NCBI GenBank assembly: GCA_003516765.1
Contig: DPCD01000039.1
Location: 1-6,792, forward strand
Origin: Clostridiales bacterium
GTDB lineage: Bacteria; Bacillota; Clostridia; Oscillospirales; Oscillospiraceae
Length of the DNA stretch: 6,792 bases
Reading direction: 5' to 3'
Shown here piece after piece: positions 1 to 6,011 of the stretch (positions within the stretch are counted from its first letter, which is position 1; each line of letters begins with the position of its first letter). The translations under genes were made by a program, and so were the position numbers. The notes under the pieces are model-generated. The model worked only from the letters and a program-made list of their open reading frames with translations, had not been told where the DNA came from and made no database searches.

Positions 1-10
1 GCATGATACG

Positions 11-44
11 AAAAACGGCTCCCCGGAATCCTCCGGGGAGCCGT
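11..44 (-). terminator. Intrinsic terminator of the folT-folC operon
   Basis: A perfect 13-bp inverted repeat (ACGGCTCCCCGGA at 15-27 and its complement at 32-44) encloses a 4-nt loop. On the minus strand the hairpin runs directly into five T residues (11-15, the last one shared with the stem) in the context CGTTTTTCG. It begins 6 nt after the folC stop codon. A GC-rich stem, tight loop and U-tract in the minus-strand orientation are the standard signature of a rho-independent terminator. Confidence 0.92.
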
Positions 45-50
45 CTGCGT

Positions 51-1322
51 TCAGGAGAGTTTTTTGAGCGCGGCGTCAACGTCGCCGATCATGTACAAAG
101 AGCCGTAGCACAGAACCACGCCGTTTTCACCCGCATGCTCGATGGCAAGCTTCACGCCGTCTTCGACGACGCCGCAAGCCGTCGCGGGCTTTCCGAAGCC
201 GCGCAGGTAGGCGGCAAGATCGGCTGCCTGCATGGCGCGGGGATTATCCGGGGTGATGGTGATGAACTCTTTGGCATAGGGCGCGACGTTTTTGTACATG
301 CAGTGGTAGTCCTTGTCGCCAAGAACGCCGGTGAGAACCGTCAGATCTTTGCCCTGCAGGTAGTCGTCGATGTTCTTGACAAGCGCTTCGATGCACTGCG
401 GATTGTGCCCGCCGTCGACGATGAACAGCGGCTTTTCGCGCATGAGCTGGAAACGACCGGGCCACTGCACGGTTTCCAGACCCGTACGGACCGCTTCGTC
501 GGTGAGGTTCCAGCCGCGCGATTTCAGCGCGTCGACCGCCGCGAGAACGACCGCCGCGTTGTGCAGCTGATGTTCGCCGAGCAGCGGCAGCTTCAGGTGC
601 TGGAATCTTCCGCAGGAGAAGACCTGACCGGAAAGACCGTGAGACTCCAGGCGGATAGAATCGAAGTCCGCCTTGTGAAGCCGCGCGCCGACCGCTTTGC
701 AGCGCGCTTCAAACACCGCCTCCACCGACGGCTGCTCGCGGTAAATGACAGCGTCGCAGCCGGGCTTGATGATACCGGACTTGGTCGCCGCGATTTTTTC
801 GAGCGTATCGCCCAGAACCTCGGTGTGGTCAAGCCCGATGTTGCACAGGACCGCCGCTTCGGGGGGCAGGATCACGTTTGTTGCGTCAAATTCGCCGCCC
901 ATGCCGACCTCGCAGATTACGATGTCGCATTTTTCACGCTTGAAGTATTCAAAGCCCAGCGCCGTAACCATTTCAAATTCGGTCGGCTGCTCGAAAATCG
1001 AGTCGGCAAAGGGCTTGATGTACTCGGTCAGCTCGCAGATTGCCTCGTCGGGAATCTGCTGCCCGTTGACCTGGATGCGCTCGTTGAAGCGGAGAATATA
1101 GGGCGACGTGTAAAGACCCGTCTTGTAGCCTGCCGCCTGAAAAATCGAGGCGAGCATCGCGCAGGTCGAGCCCTTGCCGTTGGTGCCGGCGACATGGACG
1201 AATTTGCAGGCGCGCTCGGGGTGATCCAGTTTGTCGAGCAGCGCGTTGATGCGCGCAAGACCCGGGATGCTGCCCTTCCAGCAGACAGCGTGGATGTAAT
1301 GCAGTGCTTGTTCCAGCGTCAT
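51..1322 (-). CDS. folC: Bifunctional folylpolyglutamate synthase / dihydrofolate synthase
   Basis: A 423-aa cytoplasmic ligase of the Mur-ligase superfamily. It adds gamma-linked glutamate to reduced folates using ATP, which traps them in the cell; many bacterial homologues also make dihydrofolate from dihydropteroate. Visible motifs are the P-loop VAGTNGKGST (residues 44-53), TSPY (72-75), EFEMVTALGF (115-124), EVGMGGEFDATN (138-149), the GLDHTEVLGDTLEKIAATKSGIIK block (163-186) holding the Lys181 expected to be carbamylated, WPGRFQ (287-292) and DGGHNP (303-308), followed by the C-terminal Rossmann-like domain. Length is normal for FolC. It starts 18 nt after the folT stop codon. Its SD is only a purine-rich AAAGAAAGAAG, so it probably depends on read-through from folT, and the riboswitch would then control both genes. 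Whether it has both activities cannot be told from sequence. Confidence 0.95.
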   Translation of the reverse strand: MTLEQALHYIHAVCWKGSIPGLARINALLDKLDHPERACKFVHVAGTNGKGSTCAMLASIFQAAGYKTGLYTSPYILRFNERIQVNGQQIPDEAICELTEYIKPFADSIFEQPTEFEMVTALGFEYFKREKCDIVICEVGMGGEFDATNVILPPEAAVLCNIGLDHTEVLGDTLEKIAATKSGIIKPGCDAVIYREQPSVEAVFEARCKAVGARLHKADFDSIRLESHGLSGQVFSCGRFQHLKLPLLGEHQLHNAAVVLAAVDALKSRGWNLTDEAVRTGLETVQWPGRFQLMREKPLFIVDGGHNPQCIEALVKNIDDYLQGKDLTVLTGVLGDKDYHCMYKNVAPYAKEFITITPDNPRAMQAADLAAYLRGFGKPATACGVVEDGVKLAIEHAGENGVVLCYGSLYMIGDVDAALKKLS

Positions 1323-1340
1323 AACGAAAAACTTCTTTCT

Positions 1341-1955
1341 TTAGATTCCGTCCTCGCGCGCGGGCTTCTGCGCACCGGAAACCGGTGGCCAGAGCTTTGC
1401 GCTCGAGAACACTTTTGCTTTATACAGCAGCCAGACGATCAGAACGTCGAGGACAAAGGTAATGCCGAGCTGCAAAGAACGCGAGGCAAGCTTCGTCAGG
1501 AAGAACGCCTCGAAGGCATCGCCGCCGTAGACAAAGGCGAGAGACCAGCTCTGATAGAGAATCGAGCCGAAGACAATCGCGGGCAGGAATGCCAGACCGA
1601 TTGTCAGCGGATTGGTCTTCCTTGCGAGCATCGGACGGAAAAGACCTGCGCTCAAACCATAGAGAATCGGCGGGACGCAGAACAGCGGATTGTAGCCGTA
1701 GCCCGAGAACAGGCAGCCGACCAGGTCTGCCGAGAAGCCCACGAGCGCGCCGGGGATGGGACCAAAGAACATGCCGGCGAGGAAGATGGGCACGGCTTCC
1801 AGAGAGAAGCGCGTCGACACGTCGGGCATTGGGATGATCAGCCGCGCCAGCACCACGCTGATGGCGGCGAGAACGGCGGAAACAACCAGCGTTCTGACAT
1901 TTTTGAGACTGCGCGCATGCGGGTGCGCGATGGCTGCAGATTGATTTTTAGACAT
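1341..1955 (-). CDS. folT: Folate ECF transporter S component (FolT)
   Basis: A 204-aa integral membrane protein, the substrate-binding S component of an energy-coupling factor transporter. It would bind folate and work with a shared EcfA-EcfA'-EcfT module encoded elsewhere; none is in this window. After a short polar N-terminus there are about six hydrophobic segments, starting at residues 21-41, then 53-80 with the family-like run SLEAVPIFLAGMFFGPIPGA and GFSADLVG, then 88-107, 116-140 and 160-179. The ATG at 1955 was chosen because GGAGG (1964-1968) lies 8 nt upstream and the hydrophobic core begins soon after. The frame stays open upstream to 2198, but that extension runs through the riboswitch and looks non-coding. 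Folate specificity rests mainly on the THF riboswitch upstream and folC downstream, plus resemblance to FolT proteins. Another vitamin S component is the less likely alternative. Confidence 0.92.
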   Translation of the reverse strand: MSKNQSAAIAHPHARSLKNVRTLVVSAVLAAISVVLARLIIPMPDVSTRFSLEAVPIFLAGMFFGPIPGALVGFSADLVGCLFSGYGYNPLFCVPPILYGLSAGLFRPMLARKTNPLTIGLAFLPAIVFGSILYQSWSLAFVYGGDAFEAFFLTKLASRSLQLGITFVLDVLIVWLLYKAKVFSSAKLWPPVSGAQKPAREDGI

Positions 1956-1963
1956 AAAAATAG

Positions 1964-1990
1964 CCTCCGAATCGAAATGATGGGAGGAGG
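1964..1990 (-). promoter_or_regulatory. folT Shine-Dalgarno site and sequestering anti-SD (riboswitch expression platform)
   Basis: The folT SD, GGAGG, is at 1968-1964 on the minus strand, 8 nt before the ATG. A CCTCCTCC tract at 1990-1983 contains two registers of CCTCC that are exactly complementary to it, giving a 5-bp GC-rich masking helix with an 11-17 nt loop. No U-tract-followed terminator hairpin is visible between the aptamer and folT, so control is more likely at translation initiation than by termination. The pairing is seen in sequence; the regulatory role is inferred. Confidence 0.6.
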
Positions 1991-2081
1991 TTGAAACATA
2001 TGGTGATGCGGCAGACGAAAATCCTTTCCAGTGAAACGCAACAGATTTCTCAGGAAGCCCCGGCGCAATTGCCAGAGAACC

Positions 2082-2190
2082 CTGCACAAACAGCGGATGC
2101 GAAATGACACCGCGGAGAAACTCCTTCGCCCGGCGGCAACCTCCCATCCGACCGGTACTTGACGCGCCATTTCTACTCATGCAGCGTTTG
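2082..2190 (-). ncRNA. Tetrahydrofolate (THF-I / folT-type) riboswitch aptamer
   Basis: This cis-acting RNA binds reduced folates and lowers expression of folate transport genes. Read on the minus strand, the conserved blocks appear in the right order: GAGTAGA (starting at 2178), GCGCGTCAAGT, GGATGGGAGGTTG (2149-2137), GGGCGAAG, CGCGGTG and GCATCCGC (2100-2093). Stems can be drawn. P2 comes from GAAATG with CATTTC plus CGCG with CGCG. P3 comes from CCGGT with GCCGG. A short hairpin is GGAG-TTT-CTCC (2124-2114). GGATG (2149-2145) can pair with CATCC (2099-2095), matching the known L3-J2/1 pseudoknot, although its exact register is tentative. P1 is least certain: CTGCA/TGCAG (2184-2180 with 2086-2082) or CAAACG/TGTTTG (2190-2185 with 2092-2087). 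Its position just upstream of folT is the classic context of this class. Confidence 0.92.
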
Positions 2191-2211
2191 ACTGCCATGG
2201 ATTGTTAAATT

Positions 2212-2234
2212 GGCGGTACCACATCGTCTCCGCC
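2212..2234 (-). other. Small hairpin in the folT leader ahead of the riboswitch
   Basis: GGCGG at 2234-2230 pairs with CCGCC at 2216-2212 around a 13-nt loop, near the 5' end of the predicted folT transcript. The loop and 3' arm contain TGGTACCGC, which resembles the core of a T-box antiterminator, but no T-box stem I is visible. It may simply protect the 5' end of the RNA; its role is unknown. Confidence 0.4.
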
Positions 2235-2257
2235 CTTATGATGATCTCCTGTTTCCT

Positions 2258-2285
2258 AGTATATTGCATTTTTGAAAAATAGCAA
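2258..2285 (-). promoter_or_regulatory. Promoter of the folT-folC operon (sigma-A-like)
   Basis: On the minus strand a -35 box TTGCTA (2285-2280) and a -10 box TATACT (2263-2258) are separated by 16 bp. Upstream of the -35 box lie A/T tracts that could act as an UP-like element. Transcription would start near 2251, giving a leader of about 295 nt that contains the whole THF riboswitch. The -35 match is partial. Confidence 0.6.
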
Positions 2286-2396
2286 GAGGGAATCAATAAA
2301 AAATTACCGATTTTCGAAAAAATTTGCAAAAAATTGATGCTGCACCGGAATCGGCGGAAAATCCGCACCTTTTGCCGATTGTGCGCGAAGCGGCGG

Positions 2397-2425
2397 TTGT
2401 TTTTTTGGGAGAAACGGGCTATAAT
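2397..2425 (+). promoter_or_regulatory. Promoter of the MATE gene with palindromic -10 region
   Basis: TTGTTT (2397-2402) and a perfect TATAAT (2420-2425) are spaced by exactly 17 bp, a near-consensus sigma-A promoter. The predicted start is about 40 nt upstream of the MATE start codon. The -10 box is centred in the perfect 13-bp palindrome GGCTATAATAGCC (2417-2429), which could be a repressor operator. Confidence 0.8.
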
Positions 2426-2471
2426 AGCCGGGCTGCGCCTGCGCGGCAGATTATCGGAAACAGGTGTAATC

Positions 2472-3812
2472 ATGTATCGCGATCTGACCAGAGGAAATAT
2501 CACAAAGGGGCTTCTGCTGTTTGCGCTGCCGATGATTGCGGGGAATTTGCTCCAGCAGTTTTACAACATCGCCGACACGCTCATTGTCGGGCAGGCGCTG
2601 GGCAAAAACGCGCTGGCAGCGGTGGGCTCGGCATACACGCTCATGACGTTTCTGACGTCGATTTTCCTGGGACTTTCGATGGGCGCGGGCGCGCTGTTTT
2701 CGATCTACCTCGGAAAAAAGGACTACGGCGCGCTGCGAAGCGCAGTGCATCATGCGCTGGTTCTGATCTTTGCGGTGACGGCTGCTCTGAACGTGCTGGT
2801 CTATGCATTTTTAGACCCGATTCTGCGCTTCCTGCAAATTCCGGACGAACTGTACAGCTCCATGCGCGAGTATCTGGTGATTATTTTCGCTGGACTCATT
2901 GCGACGTTTCTTTATAACTTCTTTGCCTGCCTGCTGCGCGCGGTCGGAAATTCGGTGGCGCCATTATGGTTTCTGGGCACGTCGGCGCTTTTGAACATCG
3001 CGCTGGATCTTTTGTTCGTGCTGGTGTTCTCGTGGGGCATTGCGGGCGCGGCAATTGCGACGGTTTTTGCCCAGTATGTCGCGGGCATCGGAATTACCGT
3101 TTACGCGGGGTGCAGGTGCCGCGAGTTTCTGCCGGGAAAGGAAGACCGGCGGTTCAGCCGCAAAATTCTCTCCGAGATTCTCGATCTGTCGCTTCTGACC
3201 TGCGCGCAGCAGTCGGCAATGAATTTTGGCATTCTGCTCATTCAGCGTCTGGTCGACAGCTTCGGACCCGTTACCATGGCGGCGTTTGCCGCGGCGGTGA
3301 AGATCGACTCGTTCGCATATTTGCCTGTGCAGGACTTCGGCAACGCTTTTTCTACGTTCATTGCCCAGAACTACGGCGCGGGCGACCGCGAGCGGCTCAA
3401 ACAGGGCTTCCGGCAGGCGACAATTGCAAGCGCGGTGTTTTCTGCCGTGATTTCCGCGCTGGTGTTCGTGTTTGCAAATCCCTTGATGCGCATTTTTGTG
3501 CAGACAGGGGAGACGCAGGTGCTTGCGGCGGGCGTTTTGTATCTGCGCGTCGAGGGCGCGTGCTATGTCGGCATCGGCTGTTTGTTCCTGCTCTATGGAT
3601 TCTACCGCGCGATCAAGCGCCCGGGCATGTCCGTCGTGCTGACGGTCATTTCACTCGGCACGCGCGTGGTGCTGGCGTATCTTCTGGCAGGACCCATCGG
3701 CGAGATCGGTATCTGGATCGCGATTCCGATCGGCTGGGTGCTTGCCGATCTCACCGGCTATGGCTATTACTTCCGGCACAAACAGAAACTGCTTCCGCAG
3801 GAGCAAAAATGA
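2472..3812 (+). CDS. MATE family efflux transporter
   Basis: A 446-aa inner-membrane antiporter of the multidrug and toxic compound extrusion family, expected to export cationic drugs or metabolites in exchange for Na+ or H+. Length and layout fit the usual 12 membrane helices in two homologous halves (about residues 13-215 and 235-432) joined by a charged linker (PGKEDRRFSRK, 221-231). Family-like features are the N-terminal RGNITKGLLLFALPMIAGNLLQQ-type opening, the conserved first helix YNIADTLIVGQALG (31-44), GLSMGAGALFSIYLGKKDYGA (67-87), and LLNIALDLLFV (173-183). The ATG at 2472 was chosen because it begins the family-typical N-terminus, has AGGTG 5 nt upstream and lies about 40 nt after the promoter; the frame upstream is open but overlaps the promoter. 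It appears monocistronic. Substrate is not predictable; nothing ties it to the folate genes beyond divergent position. Confidence 0.93.
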   Translation: MYRDLTRGNITKGLLLFALPMIAGNLLQQFYNIADTLIVGQALGKNALAAVGSAYTLMTFLTSIFLGLSMGAGALFSIYLGKKDYGALRSAVHHALVLIFAVTAALNVLVYAFLDPILRFLQIPDELYSSMREYLVIIFAGLIATFLYNFFACLLRAVGNSVAPLWFLGTSALLNIALDLLFVLVFSWGIAGAAIATVFAQYVAGIGITVYAGCRCREFLPGKEDRRFSRKILSEILDLSLLTCAQQSAMNFGILLIQRLVDSFGPVTMAAFAAAVKIDSFAYLPVQDFGNAFSTFIAQNYGAGDRERLKQGFRQATIASAVFSAVISALVFVFANPLMRIFVQTGETQVLAAGVLYLRVEGACYVGIGCLFLLYGFYRAIKRPGMSVVLTVISLGTRVVLAYLLAGPIGEIGIWIAIPIGWVLADLTGYGYYFRHKQKLLPQEQK

Positions 3813-3817
3813 ATACG

Positions 3818-3852
3818 AAGCCGCGCAGCTAGAGCCTCCAGCTGCGCGGCTT
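3818..3852. terminator. Probable bidirectional terminator between convergent units
   Basis: A perfect 13-bp inverted repeat (AAGCCGCGCAGCT at 3818-3830, complement at 3840-3852) has a 9-nt loop. It lies 5 nt after the MATE stop codon and 13 nt beyond the stop codon of the convergent PLP-enzyme gene. The U-tracts are short and interrupted on both sides (TTT then CTTTT on plus; TT then ATTTTT on minus), so efficiency is uncertain, but position and stem stability favour termination in both directions. Confidence 0.72.
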
Positions 3853-3865
3853 TGCATCCTGTCTT

Positions 3866-4960
3866 TTAATGGTCGGATTTCAGACCGGCTCCACACATGG
3901 TGATGAGCGTGTCGGGGGTTTTGCCGTAGAGCCGGCAGTATTCCAGATACGCGGCGTAATTGGCGGCGGTGGTGTGCTCGCAGTAGATGCCCCTGCGCGC
4001 AATTGCGGCGCGCGCATCGAGAATTTTGTCCTCCGGCGCGTGGACGAAGCGGACGTTGTGCTTTTTGGCGAGCGAGAGAATTTCCTGCCCGCGCATCGGC
4101 TTGCCGATGGCAATGCCCTCGGCAATGGTCGGCGTGGGCAAGACGGCGGCGGGCGTGTCGAGGTTTTCCTCTGCCGCGCGCAGCAGCGGGTCGCAGTTCT
4201 GGCTCTGCAGCGCGATGATCTGCGGGAAGCGGTCGATCACGCCGCTTTCTTGCAGGTGCTCCAGCGCGAAGATCGCACCGAGAAACAGCGTGCCGTTTCC
4301 GACGGGGATGACGAGGTTCGCCGGGATTCTTCCGAGCTGTTCGAAGACCTCGTAGATATACGTTTTCGTGCCCTCATAGAAAAACGGGTTATAGACGTGG
4401 TTCGCATAGTATACGCCCTCTTTTTCGACCTTTTCGCGGCACACGTCCGCGCAGTGGTCGCGCGAACCGGGAACGACCGTGCAGACAGCGCCGTGCGCGC
4501 GGATCATGTCGATCTTTTTGGGGCTGGTTCCCTCGGGGACAAAAATCTCGCAGCCGATGCCGGCTTTTGCGCAGTATGCCGCGACGGCGTTTCCGGCGTT
4601 GCCGCTCGAATCCTGGACAACCCAGTCGACGCCGATTGCCTTGCAGTGCGCAATCAGGACCGCCGCGCCCCGGTCCTTAAAGGACAGCGTCGGCATGAAG
4701 TAGTCCATCTTAAAGGAAACGTCTTCGTCAAATGTTACAACCGGCGTCATGCCCTCGCCGAGCGTGACATCCCGCCAACTCTCGCCGTCCAGCGCCATGT
4801 ATCTGCGGTAGCGGAACTGGCTCCACTCGTGCGTGTCGATGCCGGAAAGCTCGAACTTCTCCGGCGTAAAATCCAGCTTCCAGAGCCCGCCGCAGCCGCA
4901 GTGGGCGTTTCTGGTTGTAACAGGCTCTGTGTGTCCGCAGTTTGTGCATACAAATTTCAT
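3866..4960 (-). CDS. Threonine synthase-like PLP-dependent enzyme with N-terminal zinc-ribbon-like motif
   Basis: A 364-aa fold-type II PLP enzyme (tryptophan synthase beta superfamily). The PLP lysine is Lys95 in PTLSFKDRGA (90-99), a signature close to threonine synthases. SSGNAGN (118-124) is the cofactor/substrate loop, PVGNGT (219-224) the phosphate-binding glycine loop, and CGAGLK (356-361) matches the C-terminal block of threonine synthases. Cys5, Cys8, Cys21 and Cys23 form a CxxC...CxC cluster that looks like a small zinc ribbon. The ATG at 4960 has a strong AGGAGGG (4973-4967) with a 6-nt spacer and starts 15 nt after ridA. Threonine synthase makes threonine from O-phosphohomoserine, but no thrB or hom is adjacent. 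The RidA and D-TA-like neighbours suggest instead a catabolic dehydratase/ammonia-lyase that releases an enamine. Family placement is firm; reaction and substrate are open. Confidence 0.85.
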   Translation of the reverse strand: MKFVCTNCGHTEPVTTRNAHCGCGGLWKLDFTPEKFELSGIDTHEWSQFRYRRYMALDGESWRDVTLGEGMTPVVTFDEDVSFKMDYFMPTLSFKDRGAAVLIAHCKAIGVDWVVQDSSGNAGNAVAAYCAKAGIGCEIFVPEGTSPKKIDMIRAHGAVCTVVPGSRDHCADVCREKVEKEGVYYANHVYNPFFYEGTKTYIYEVFEQLGRIPANLVIPVGNGTLFLGAIFALEHLQESGVIDRFPQIIALQSQNCDPLLRAAEENLDTPAAVLPTPTIAEGIAIGKPMRGQEILSLAKKHNVRFVHAPEDKILDARAAIARRGIYCEHTTAANYAAYLEYCRLYGKTPDTLITMCGAGLKSDH

Positions 4961-4975
4961 AAGATTCCCTCCTGC

Positions 4976-5359
4976 TTATTTGGTTGCCAGCTCTGCCACG
5001 GCTTCGATTTCTATCAGCGCGCCGTTGTGAAGCGGTCTTGTCGGGACGATCACGCGCGCGGGCTTGTGACTTCCAAAAAACGCGCCGTATACCTCGTTGA
5101 CCGTGTCCCAGTAAGAGACGTCCGGAATATAAACCCGGCAGAGAACAACGTGTTCTTTTCTGCACCCGGCAGCTTTCAGAACAAGCTCCACATTGTGCAG
5201 CGCGTCGCGCGTCTGCGCTTCGATGTTCTCCGCCATCGGCGCGCCGGTCTCGTGGTGGACCGGAAGCTGCCCGGAGATGTAGAGCGTATTGCCTGAGACC
5301 ATGCCCGGCACATAGTGCCCTTTGTTTTGCAGCTTCGTTTCGATTCTGACTTCCTTCAT
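4976..5359 (-). CDS. RidA family (YjgF/YER057c/UK114) enamine/imine deaminase
   Basis: A 127-aa protein, the usual length of RidA proteins, which form trimers and hydrolyse 2-aminoacrylate and related enamines/imines to 2-keto acids and ammonia. That prevents PLP-enzyme damage. The core reads LYISGQLP (26-33), then KPARVIVPTRPL (99-110) and the closing EIEAVAEL (117-124). Arg102 in the P-x-R motif corresponds to the essential Arg105 of E. coli-type RidA, and the EIEA strand carries the expected acidic residue. The N-terminus (NKGHYVPGMVSGN) differs from the common PAxGPYSQA form, so it may belong to a divergent Rid subgroup. Its ATG overlaps the stop codon of the upstream regulator gene (ATGA, 5356-5359), indicating translational coupling. 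Being between PLP-enzyme genes suggests it handles their reactive product. Confidence 0.93.
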   Translation of the reverse strand: MKEVRIETKLQNKGHYVPGMVSGNTLYISGQLPVHHETGAPMAENIEAQTRDALHNVELVLKAAGCRKEHVVLCRVYIPDVSYWDTVNEVYGAFFGSHKPARVIVPTRPLHNGALIEIEAVAELATK

Positions 5360-6003
5360 CCGCGTTTACCTCGCACTTCGTCCAGATAGCTGTAGATGGT
5401 GACTTTTCCGACGCCGAGCTTCTCCGCTGCCTTTTCGACGCTGCCTTTCATCAGGAACAGACCCTTTTCGTCCATGAAGCGGATCTTTTCCAGCCGTTCA
5501 TCGCGCGTGAGCGACTGCGCGTCGGAGCCGTTCAAAATGTTGTCCATCAGGTTTTCAATCAGGACCGACACGTGCGCGCCGGTGTCTGCGCTTTGCTCCA
5601 TCGGCGCTGTTTTTGGGGGTTCGGGCGGCAGCAGCGACTGCAAAAACGAGAGCGCGCCGGAGAGCTTTGTCGTGTCCAGATTGATGCACATTGCACCGGT
5701 CAGATGCCCGCGCGCGTCCTTGATCAGAAGCGACGACGAGCGGATATGCTTGCCGTTCGGCGCGGTAAAATAGTAATTTGCAACGAAATTTTCCTTGAGA
5801 TCGTCTGACAAAATGACCTGCTTGACCAGCTGGTCAAAGCTCTCGCCGACCTTCCTGCCGGTGACGGACGGGTTTTCCACGTAGACCACCGAGTGCGCGG
5901 GTGTGTCCAGATCGTGCAGCACGACCTCGCAGTCGGGTCCGAGCGTCTGCACGAGCATCTGCGCCAGCGGAACGTAGGGGCGCAATTCCTGTTTGATTTC
6001 CAT
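5356..6003 (-). CDS. YheO-type transcriptional regulator (PAS-like + HTH; DauR-like)
   Basis: A 215-aa predicted DNA-binding regulator. Residues about 5-115 match the YheO PAS-like sensor: LRPYVPLAQMLVQTLGPDCEVVLHDL at the start, then SSSLLIKDARGHLTGAMCINLD (89-110). A low-complexity Pro/Glu linker follows (125-140). The C-terminal domain (about 145-212) ends in a helix-turn-helix, KAAEKLGVGKVTIYSYLDEVR (191-211). DauR of Pseudomonas, which controls D-arginine catabolism, is a known member of this family. I chose the ATG at 6003, which has GAGGA 5 nt upstream; a GTG at 6015, four codons earlier and overlapping the preceding stop codon as GTGA, is a real alternative. It lies inside the operon it most likely controls and overlaps ridA by 4 nt. 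The ligand is presumably an amino acid or its catabolite, which is inference. Confidence 0.9.
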   Translation of the reverse strand: MEIKQELRPYVPLAQMLVQTLGPDCEVVLHDLDTPAHSVVYVENPSVTGRKVGESFDQLVKQVILSDDLKENFVANYYFTAPNGKHIRSSSLLIKDARGHLTGAMCINLDTTKLSGALSFLQSLLPPEPPKTAPMEQSADTGAHVSVLIENLMDNILNGSDAQSLTRDERLEKIRFMDEKGLFLMKGSVEKAAEKLGVGKVTIYSYLDEVRGKRG

Positions 6004-6011
6004 AGAAGTCC

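Larger units (their letters stand above)
1956..2471. other. Divergent intergenic region between folT and the MATE gene
   Basis: This 516-nt stretch has no convincing gene. On the minus strand it holds the folT promoter (2258-2285), a small leader hairpin (2212-2234), the THF riboswitch (about 2082-2190) and the SD-masking platform (1964-1990). On the plus strand it holds the MATE promoter (2397-2425) and a leader of about 40 nt. Between the two promoters, around 2264-2335, the DNA is very AT-rich with several A/T tracts. The open frames across it are extensions of folT and the MATE gene without ribosome binding sites. Confidence 0.8.

Noticed and set aside
874..909. GGEFDATN in FolC in place of the more common GGRxDATN
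   Set aside because: This position varies among FolC proteins and the other active-site motifs are intact, so it is not evidence of lost function.
3..1994. Very long plus-strand open frame opposite folC and folT
   Set aside because: It is antisense to two well-recognised genes, crosses the folC terminator and part of the folT leader, has no family resemblance and is rich in Arg/Asp/Gly as expected for a shadow frame in GC-rich DNA.
1956..2198. 81-residue N-terminal extension of FolT
   Set aside because: The extension translates the THF riboswitch; the SD at 1964-1968 and the family-like start support the ATG at 1955.
2334..2471. 46-residue N-terminal extension of the MATE protein
   Set aside because: It would overlap the -35/-10 promoter, is Arg-rich and unlike MATE N-termini, and the ATG at 2472 has its own SD.
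3818..3852. Large inverted repeat as a possible mobile-element end or attachment site
   Set aside because: It sits between two convergent stop codons with no flanking duplication or transposase, so a terminator is the simpler explanation.
3869..5296. Long plus-strand open frame opposite the threonine-synthase-like gene and ridA
   Set aside because: It is antisense to two genes with clear catalytic motifs and good ribosome binding sites, and its translation resembles nothing known to me.
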